Assembly (NCBI GenBank): GCA_038501625.1
Contig: JAZAYU010000061.1
Coordinates: 2,964,303-3,028,302 of the forward strand
Direction of reading: 5' to 3'
DNA: 64,000 nucleotides
DNA from: Corbicula japonica
Taxonomy: Eukaryota > Mollusca > Bivalvia > Venerida > Cyrenidae
Below, piece after piece: positions 55,769 to 64,000 of the stretch. The number at the start of each line of letters is the position of its first letter. Within the stretch, counting starts at the first letter, position 1. The notes beneath the pieces were generated by a model. It made no database searches. It had not been told where the DNA came from and saw only the letters and a list, made by a program, of their open reading frames with translations. The position numbers and the translations under genes were made by a program.

Positions 55769-57774
55769 AAGAAAAACAAATGTAGAAGATCGTTCAGTTC
55801 CTTTCATTCCTGTCATGGTGTTCTGGATTATTTTACTCAATAAGCTATGGTCTAAGAAAGGTCATTGAGTTCCTACTGTTTTTGCTGTTGTCACTAGCCC
55901 TTTTATCAGTTAAGGTGATCAAATGCTTGCAATTAAACATTAAGTTTTAATCTCTTATTTCAGTTTTATAATCTAAGGCCGAGTTTTTCTATATCTTAAT
56001 TAAAATAATTATTAAAGTTTATAGCATATATTGGTATGTATTTCTTCTATCATGTTCTAAGCATACATATGTTTATTGATTGTGAATGCTGAGGTTATGG
56101 ACAAAGAAGACAAAAATCAGTTAATGTTTCATCTATAACGCTGTTACAGTATTGTTTATTCTTGCTTTCTCGTGCCGTACGTGACTTTGTTCGAGAATTG
56201 AGAATTAGAAGAGAATTATTAAAGGACTCGAGGCTTTTGTCGATATTTGTTGACAGTGCATAAGCATTGCGTTCTCTATTATTTTGTTTCCTATGATATG
56301 ATATTGAAAGACATTAACTTAATTGCCATTTACATAAATGTCAAATATTGTGATGTAATGTTACCCTTGGGGGTTTCACTTCTCGTCTAAATATTTTAGC
56401 CTATAAATGACCAGCCTGTAAAATTAACTGCAAACGAGAAAAGATTGTTTGTTTGTTTCTTTTTTATTTAAATAGGATGTAAACAAAATGAGCATGACTT
56501 TTGTCTTTATCAAAGTATAGGATACAAAGGTATAAGGAGGGTTTTTTCCTATCCGAATTTAACAAAGAATATATAAACTTTATTTCTGAACATGTTAGAT
56601 GTTGCCTTCTTGAAAATCATAACGTGGTTGAACGGACAATAATTGAATTTCTAAACGATTGTCAAAAAGTGCAGACAAGGAATAGTCACACTAAAAGAAC
56701 ACAGTATCTCCCCACAGCCACGGGGCGAAGAAAAAATAGGGAACAATTAGGTAATTTCATTTATTTAAAAAGGACTTTACAGGGAATGTCTTTCAAAATC
56801 TGATTCTAAGTCAATGTGTTTCAATGTGTCAAAGTCGTTTCTCACACGTCCAAAGCAAGTACAAATGTTATTAAACTGAGATAAAAGACAAGTCTCAGAT
56901 TTCGTGCACAAATTTGATTTTCGTGCTTTATCATAACCTTGGAGCAAGTGCTCCAATATACATGTCTGAAATTGCAGACCTCTCGCTTGTGATTTGCTAA
57001 TCTGGAGTCAGATAGTTTTGATGAATTACCTTATTTAGATTTGAGGATTCTCTGGCGTCTTAGATTTATGACATTGGTCCCAGGTGTCTCACCGTAATTA
57101 ACATACAGGAATATACCAAGAAGCTCAAAAATACTTTCGATCCATTTCTAAAAATGATTCATTCATTAACTTCTCATAAAGTTATTAGAAGAAATTGAAA
57201 TTCATACTGCTAAGAAAGGACCGTCATCACGTCATGGACAGGGGAAAACTAAACTGTTTAATGGAATCAACGTCAAAACTTATACATCGCAAACGATAAA
57301 AAGTAAAAGAAAAGTGTTTGGAATGTCCCCTAGAGACAAATGCTCAATGTTTTGTGATATTCTCAGCTACGAGGCGTGATCACTTGATCAAATGTTAACG
57401 TCTTCTCACGAACTCTATCAATAGCACCATATTTATCTTGCAGCCGATATCTAAAGTTTAAGCTCGGATTATAACACTAAGAACAGTCCCACATAATACA
57501 AAAAAAACGATATCAGACAGGGCAATTACATGTAACAATGAGAAATGACACAAGTCAAGTCAATGCAAAATGTTGTTTTTTTACATCAAACTATGATTGC
57601 GGCAAACGAAGTACGCTTGGCGTTTTTAAAGATTATACTATAGTCTAAGAATAAATATGTAACTTTACCCTCAGATTGTCGCGCGTAAAGCGACACTATA
57701 AAACGTGACACTATCAACTCATGGCTACTATATTTCATATTCTTATCTTCAGATCAGATTTATTTGGAGCTTAA
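55769..57774. other. Intergenic stretch, possible decayed family D pieces
   Basis: AAACTGAGATAAAAGACAAG near 56872 and GATTTATGACATTGGTCCC near 57063 weakly echo family D termini. A 100-codon frame at 56501-56803 starts at TTG and matches nothing I know. Confidence 0.3.
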
Positions 57775-58180
57775 AAACAGCGAAACATGAATAACGTAGA
57801 CGAAAAATACGAAAATATTGCAGGCCGATATTTCACCTAAAATTAAAATCCTTCATATAAAAGAAATATCTCAAAGCAAAAATTAAAATGCAGGAAGTAT
57901 ATCCTTTGGTAGATGTAACAATATTCAAATATATATCGGCTAGGATATTGAAACCAAAAATCTTAAGACTGTCCGAAATATAAAAACCAACGTAATTTCA
58001 GGAATGTTATTAAAATGCATTGGATCATGCCCAACAACCAAAGGATGTAAATGATAACGGAACTGATTGAGTGTACGGGAAGAAATACTACAGCACAAAC
58101 GATGGAACTGTGATATATCAATAGATGAACAAAAAATTTTGAAGACCACCGAACCTGACAAATATTTCAGACTCGGTAAT
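57775..58180 (+). repeat. Family A, copy 11 (head plus long-form tail, rearranged)
   Basis: A degraded head (GACGAAAAATACGAAAATATTG, 57804-57825) is followed by GCAGGAAGTATATCC and ATATCGGCTAGGATATTGAA (57890-57955), which otherwise occurs only in the extended copy at 9048-9150. A second head-like piece, ACCACCGAACCTGACAAATA, follows at about 58145. Confidence 0.6.
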
Positions 58181-60206
58181 ATTTGCGTGTATGCGTGTAT
58201 GTTATATTTCTTTAGTAATGTCTCCTTCCACGTTCAATCGCAGACTCCCATTTAAATTTGACGTTGGTGTGGACAATTTTCGTTTACTTTTATTTATTAA
58301 AAATGGGGAAATTTAGAAGAAATTTTACTCATGTAACTAACAAGCATCCTCGTCATATCTTAGTTCCATTTAAAAGAGATTTACATGTGTTTGCATTTCC
58401 GTTTTGAAATATGTTGTGGCGATTTCATGCTCGGCATAAACTTCCTGTTTACTGGGGGGGGGGGGAGAGATTATTCCTACAATGACTAAAACATTAAATC
58501 TCGCTGTCAACAATACATATTTAGATTTTCTGCTTAAATTAAGATTAATAAATTGTTAGTTGGGGAGGTGTTAGTAATACTCTAGGGTGTTAATTCATTA
58601 GAGACCATAGCAAGAACCAGAAAGTTATAAATCTCCTTTGCTGGTCCGAGTATTCAGGTCAAGTCTTTGGTAATCCTTTTTCAAGCCAAATTGCAAATAA
58701 AAGTTTAACATGAAGTCTTAGTTTATCCTCCGAATCTTTCTTCGGTTTAAAACGGATATCCGTTGTTTAAAGAAAACTGATTACATATTTAGATAGGGAC
58801 TGAAGTATTATTCAAGAATTAAATTTACAATGTTCACGACTTCCAACTCCGTTTTCTTATTTTATACTAAGGTGAAGCTTGAAGAATAAAATAGAAGAAT
58901 GGTTACCCGGTTAAAAACATAAACAAATGTCACGAAAACACCAGAAAAAAACCCGAACGGTAAAAACGCCAGCAAAATAAAATTTGGATGTTTTTGTTTA
59001 TATATCTTATTATCAATAATTGTTAAATATCTTACAAAGTGTAAACTTATTTTTGCTAACAACAAAATAACATTTAAAATAAGTCTATTTACATGGACAG
59101 CTAGAAGTAAATCGTAGGTACGTTGCTTTCTCTTATATGAGGTTATGTGAGCATACTACTGCGGAAGGTTTTATGTTCAGTCTACGTTATAGACAGATGA
59201 AAACTGATCACAAAGTAATATCCCGTAAATCAAGTAAAAATACCCTTCTTTAAAGTGTTTTAATGTCTTCGGCGATAGGAAACAAAATTATACCAGAAGA
59301 GATGTTCACAATTATTAAAATGAAAAACTTTTAAGGGAATTTTTTCCATCAATTTTACAGCATTTCTGCCTATATTTCTGCCATTGACTGGTGCATTATT
59401 AGGTTAAAAACTTGCACTGCCATTCCCTTGGTAATGAAAATCAATTTAAGAGAGCGTTTTAGAATCATATACTTAAGCCTTAAAGGAATGTACTAAAATC
59501 TGAATTGAATGTTATAAAAATTTTAATCAGAATATCGATTAAAATCGATTGACAGTTTTATCATGTTTGGCTCTGTAACAGAAATATTATTCAAGCCAAT
59601 GCATGATGACCACCTTAATAATACATAAAGATATTTTCAAATAACTTGGCTCGAATATGCACACTATTAAGAAAAATTGTGCACAAAACAGCTATAACTT
59701 CGAAATAATGATCGCTTTTATAAATAACGGAAATGTCAAAGGACTTTTTCATGCCAGGAGATTTCCAAATGACTTGGCACTAGAATGTACTAAAATCTAG
59801 ATAATGTATCCCCCTACATATTCAAAATTGTTGTTCCAAGCTCAATATCACTGTAAAAAAACAGAACTTTATTGGATGCACTATGGATTATGTTGTTTGA
59901 AAAAAAAAACACGGCAGAAATTTCAAGAAAACGTGTCAAATACATCATTCAAGTCGGATAAATGCCAATGCCTGACTGTCGATGTCACACAATTAAATCT
60001 CAGTTTGTAATGTAACCATGCCCAATGTGGCATGATTTTAAGAAATTGTCAATAATCAAATAAAGCTTGATCGATATTCTATTTCGTTCATAAATGTTAT
60101 GAAAACATTTGGGTCCAAAATTTATGCTTCACACATATTACGAATGATTTTCGTAAAAGATGAAGGTTTGACGAAAATTCAAATTAGGTTATTGAGTTGT
60201 GCAACT
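58181..60206. other. AT-rich intergenic stretch with a G12 run
   Basis: Twelve consecutive G at 58454-58465 are the only notable feature; the remainder shows no supportable gene or repeat. Confidence 0.4.
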
Positions 60207-60508
60207 GGCATGGGAGCAGTACGATACTGCTGCGTCGACACATGGCATAGCAAAAGTATGATACAGCTGCGTCAGTACACGACATTGCGACAGTGAAATA
60301 CAACTTCACCGTCACATGGCATGATACTGGTACTGTACACCTTATCGGCAAAAGGCAGCAGTACAATACAGCCGCGCCTGCACTTGTCATGGCAGCAGTA
60401 CAATACAGCCCCGCCTGCACGTATCATGGCAGCAGTACAATACAGCCCCGCATGCACGTCTCATGGCGGCAGTACAATACAGCGGCACGTGTAATGGCAG
60501 CAGTAGGT
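60207..60508. repeat. Minisatellite of ~37-bp units
   Basis: About eight units with consensus GGCAGCAGTACAATACAGCC followed by CCGCCTGCACGTATCAT. The four units from 60354 are close to identical while the earlier ones are diverged. It is GC-rich against AT-rich flanks, and open frames on both strands here are repeat read-through. Confidence 0.9.
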
Positions 60509-62454
60509 TAATGATGCTGCCTCATTGAAATGTACAATCATGTAGAACATAAATATCACATACAACAGAAAATTATGTGTCATTAGCAAATGCAAGACTA
60601 AACTCGTCTGTAAGCCTTAAGTACGTTAACGCCTACTGCTGTTATCAAATAATCATGTATAAAAAGCTTATATAAGCTTATCTAACTAACAGCTAATGCA
60701 TTTTCTGTATATGTTTTGTCAATATTTATGACGTTTTTTCTTGCATTGCATTTTATAAAAGACAGAGAAATGTGTATATAATATAAGGTTAAAGAGGAAA
60801 TTACTGAATGCATATGTAACTAAAAAGTACTCAGTTGTATCATTCGGTGGCTGTCAAAGATCACTTTTCGTCTATATAAGTAGCATTCTAGGATAAAGAC
60901 TTCTTAAATATGCATTTTGGTTCCGTTAGTGAAACATACCATTGTTTTTAAATTTAGAACCAATAGTTCTCTCTTTTAAATATGCATTTTTCATTACCTA
61001 ATATTGAAAGATTTTATAAAATAGAAAATAAACCTATAGAACAAACACATATTATTATTCCCAAAAATGCAACTTTTCATGTTATTATAAAGTTCATATC
61101 AGTTTGCCTCAGTCTTGAATCATCCTCCATTAACACCAAAATATAAAGAATAAATCCACCATTACATTTTCTTCAGCCACCATCCCGCCATTTTGAATAG
61201 CGTACTTCCGCTGGTGACGTCAGCGTTCATCAAATTAGATCTTTCCTCAGAAGCCTTTTTTCACTTAAGGAGAGTTAAGGAATTTTTTTGGATGCGATTT
61301 TAAGGTAAATCTTCCCTTGGGGGAAAAATATTAGTTAAGGAGTTTCCTCACTTAAAATCTAAGGAGCTTTATGATTACCGCCCCTGCAGAAGTCATGTAA
61401 GCGGCACCGTCAAAACAAATTTGAAGAGTCTCGATAGCATTAATAACATTACTACAAGAACCACAACTATCATATCCTTTGACTAGTATCAATGACTTGA
61501 ATAACGATATTGAGCAAATCTCAAACATGTGTCTGTGAAGGAAGATTTGAGGCCAATATATATGGAGTAACGATATTAAAGCTGTATAAAGATAGTGTCT
61601 GGAGACCATACTAGGACAATTAATAACGATTTAGAAAAAAATGTATTACATTTGTGATTGCTGTAGGGAGATGTGTGAACCTTCACATGAAAACTTATAC
61701 GTTTACTTCTATTCTTAAAAAGCGATGATATTTCTACTCCTTAAGTTCTATAGGGCGGTGGTTCTGTTTTTGATGAAAAATCAGCAAAAATCAAGAATAT
61801 GTTTAATTTAATATACTTGTTCTTTTTCTTTACACATATAATCATAAAAGAAAAGTCCTTTAGCTAGAAAATAAGACTTAATGGTAAATTGAACTTCGAT
61901 CATTTAAATCAACAGATAAAGTTTTAAGTACTTATTTTTTCACTGCTTTAATGTTGGATACAGTTGCGTACAGCATACCCAGGGTAGAGTTCCAATAAAC
62001 CATCAAGTACTAAATTTATTAACTACTTTAATGATGGCAGCATATATATGTTTAAAGACCGATGACAGAACTGGAGAAAAGTAACGAACAATAGACAAAA
62101 CATAACTGTAGGCTAAACCGCCTTTATAGGATTGTCTAAACTAATCGGATTTATGAGGTTGAAGAAACAAAACAATTTACTCAGCAGTCATCAGCAATCT
62201 GTATCTGAAGGCAAGTGATTTTTAAGTATTACAATACGCTTGTGTTAACCAATCAAAATAAGATTATAAGTCGGTCCCTAGAGGGCGCCGTCTTTTTATT
62301 ACTTAAGGAGAATAGTCAAATTATTGATAAGGTCTTAAAATAAAGAAATATGATGTTGATATACCCCACGTTTCACGATAAAATGATTAGGGGTGTGTTG
62401 GAAAAAAACAACAGAACTGAATTTTTTCCGTATTTTGTTTTCTGAAAACGTTGA
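60509..62454. other. AT-rich intergenic stretch
   Basis: TTAAGGAG-type motifs recur at about 61267, 61336 and 62304, perhaps remnants of a small element. No gene seen. Confidence 0.35.
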
Positions 62455-62705
62455 TTTTATAAACTGGCTTGAAACCCGCATTGAATGTTCTATGTTCACC
62501 GCCATAATATTATGCATAGTATCGTTTAGGATAGATCTAATTTGTTCAATTTACTTATGTATATACAGAGTTGCGCTCAACCCGGGGCTAGTCATGTCAT
62601 TTCCATTAACGCCCAAGAACAGGCTCCATTAAACCAAGCCTGCAATATGTTCAGTTTTGCCGTGTTCGGTGTCTTTTTAAGTTCCCTTTTCATATGTTGT
62701 CACGT
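62455..62705 (-). repeat. Family A, copy 12 (reverse orientation)
   Basis: Read on the plus strand: GTTGCGCTCAACCCGGGGCT, TTTCCATTAACGCCCAAGAA, CAGGCTCCATTAAACCAAGC, GTGTTCGGTGTCTTTTTAAG and TTCCCTTTTCAT are the complement of the family A head and middle. The only clear minus-strand copy here. Confidence 0.8.
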
Positions 62706-63160
62706 GATGATGACAATCGCGTCTTGTAAATTTTCGTCTTTGTAAATTTTTTTTAACATTACAACAGGTAAATTTGCTGCGCATCATGTTCAAAAAGATA
62801 ACAAATAAACTAATGTAATTAATTATAACTAATGTAATTAATATAGCATCTAAGAGAAGGTTCTTAAGCAACAGAGGTAGTGGCTCAAAGCTTGTTATCG
62901 TTAATGTATTGAACATTTCTCTGGATAGTAGCTTGAAGACATAATGTTTGGGATATTAAGGTAATTTTGCATTAAAAATTGAACAACACGGTGCATAAAG
63001 ATCATAAAAACGAGATTAGCATAAAACGTTTCCTTCGTTTTGTCTTTCGTTTATCATCAAGCAATTGGTAGTATTTATTCTAAATCTACTCAACAGCTTC
63101 ATAAAACGGTTTATAAAAAGGTTTAACCCTTTCCTTCATAGAAATACCTTTATTGTGTGG
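62706..63160. other. Intergenic stretch
   Basis: A repeated TAACTAATGTAATTAAT near 62810-62842; otherwise nothing. Confidence 0.3.
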
Positions 63161-63278
63161 GCGAACAGTGTAGATCCAGATCAGCCGGCACATAGGTTAT
63201 TTCTGACCAAAATGCGACAAGTGCAGATCCTGATCAGACGCACGGATGTGTCAGCTGATCTGGATCTACACTGTTCGC
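63161..63278. mobile_element. Family E MITE, copy 2 (well preserved)
   Basis: 118 bp with 33-bp terminal inverted repeats: GCGAACAGTGTAGATCCAGA continuing TCAGCCGGCACAT at the left pairs with the right end ...CTGATCTGGATCTACACTGTTCGC with two mismatches. The middle contains GATCCTGATCAGACGCACGG. The match to 3125-3276 shows a dispersed family. Confidence 0.85.
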
Positions 63279-63636
63279 ACATGCGTAAAATTGCGTATAT
63301 AAATAAGAATGGTTTAATTATTTAAACATCTTACAGGCGCTGCGCTGCGCCGACTTGATACTCTGTAATAAACATTTCTTAAATCTGTATGAATTATAGA
63401 TAAATGAGATCGAGTACAAATTGCCACCTGCTTTTGATTAGAAAAGAATATGTGGCATTTCTACATAGATCGAAGGTCTGCTCAATCGCGCTCTGCCGGC
63501 ACACCTGCCCAACTGCACGTTTTCTATCTCGACCACTTCTAGGGTACGCGCATTTCATGATTGAGGCTAAGCAAGCGTATACTACATTTCCGTTTTTCTT
63601 ACTATCGATTCATTTGTATTCTAGGAGTACTGGACT
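63279..63636. other. Intergenic stretch
   Basis: No supportable feature. Confidence 0.3.
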
Positions 63637-63730
63637 GAAGATTATAAAACTGAGCATGGAAACCAAAGTCTCACGCATCTGATTGGTTGAAATGGCGACC
63701 AGTCGGTTTCCATTCCACGTTTTATAACCT
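63637..63730. mobile_element. Family D MITE, copy 3
   Basis: AAGATTATAAAACTGAGCAT and GGAAACC at the left against GGTTTCCATTCCACGTTTTATAACCTT at the right form inverted arms; the middle is ATCTGATTGGTTGAAATGGC. Confidence 0.75.
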
Positions 63731-64000
63731 TGGGACCTGGTTTTGCTACATTTCATGGCCCAATCAATCTACAAATCTTTCATCTTGTGCTGTAAAAGTT
63801 TTCAGACACTTTTGATTTTAATTTTTTTTATATCTACCAATATATCCTCACAAACTGTGTTTTGGCGTAACCCAAACAATTTAATTCCCCTGAATCTAAA
63901 TCAATTAGCAAAGTACTTATTCAATGTCTTTATGAGAGAAAATTACATACTCTACTAATGCTCTCTGTTCTATTAAGCTGATAATGGTTCACTTTTCACC
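63731..64000. other. Right edge, no feature
   Basis: Open frames up to about 70 codons only; nothing recognised before the window ends. Confidence 0.3.

Noticed and set aside
56501..56803. 100-codon plus-strand frame
   Set aside because: Begins at TTG, has a stop just upstream, no recognisable domain, and a length expected by chance several times in this window.
60184..60511. Cys/Ala-rich frames on both strands
   Set aside because: Read-through of the 37-bp minisatellite.

Overview
The window looks like eukaryotic, animal intergenic DNA, most probably from a bivalve mollusc. It is AT-rich, packed with diverged transposable elements and tandem repeats, has no operon-like gene packing, and carries several repeat types that I associate from memory with bivalve genomes (AGGTCAAGGTCACTGTTACT arrays, elements starting TATGCCCCCGAAGGGAGG, a CTGTAAAAC/TTCGCG MITE). 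The lineage call is inference. I see no convincing host protein gene. One weak 45-codon candidate exon lies at 44222-44358 (-). Open frames up to about 100 codons are expected by chance at this base composition.

Region 1-8.5 kb: a near-complete L1/Tx1-like non-LTR retrotransposon (about 1029-8528, +), bounded by an exact 17-bp direct repeat that reads as its target-site duplication. ORF1 (coiled coil plus RNA-binding core) is intact. ORF2 (endonuclease, reverse transcriptase, CCHC) is interrupted only by two single-base length changes in A-runs. A 2-kb spacer between the ORFs carries a long hairpin and a nested MITE.

Region 8.8-20.4 kb: copies of two dispersed families (here called A and B); a decayed multi-segment coding relic on the minus strand split by a family B copy; a TA-flanked TTCGCG MITE; a 1.1-kb PIF/Harbinger derivative with TTA duplication, a transposase N-terminus and TATA boxes pointing inward from both ends; a tandem array of about 145-bp units; and a small TIR element carrying a frameshifted MADF domain.

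Region 23.3-27.5 kb: two nested elements with tandem-repeat cores, inverted termini and a 3' hairpin followed by TCTTGTT, resembling Helentron-associated elements (HINEs). A third of this architecture lies at 50.4-51.3 kb.

Region 28-64 kb: mainly low-complexity AT-rich DNA with scattered copies of A and B, MITEs with terminal inverted repeats (C, D, E), a tRNA-derived SINE, a Tc1/mariner transposase relic, a recent local duplication (36.66-37.07 kb), stacked hairpins (37.4-37.8 kb) and minisatellites. Nothing here works together as a pathway; the window is a record of mobile-element colonisation.
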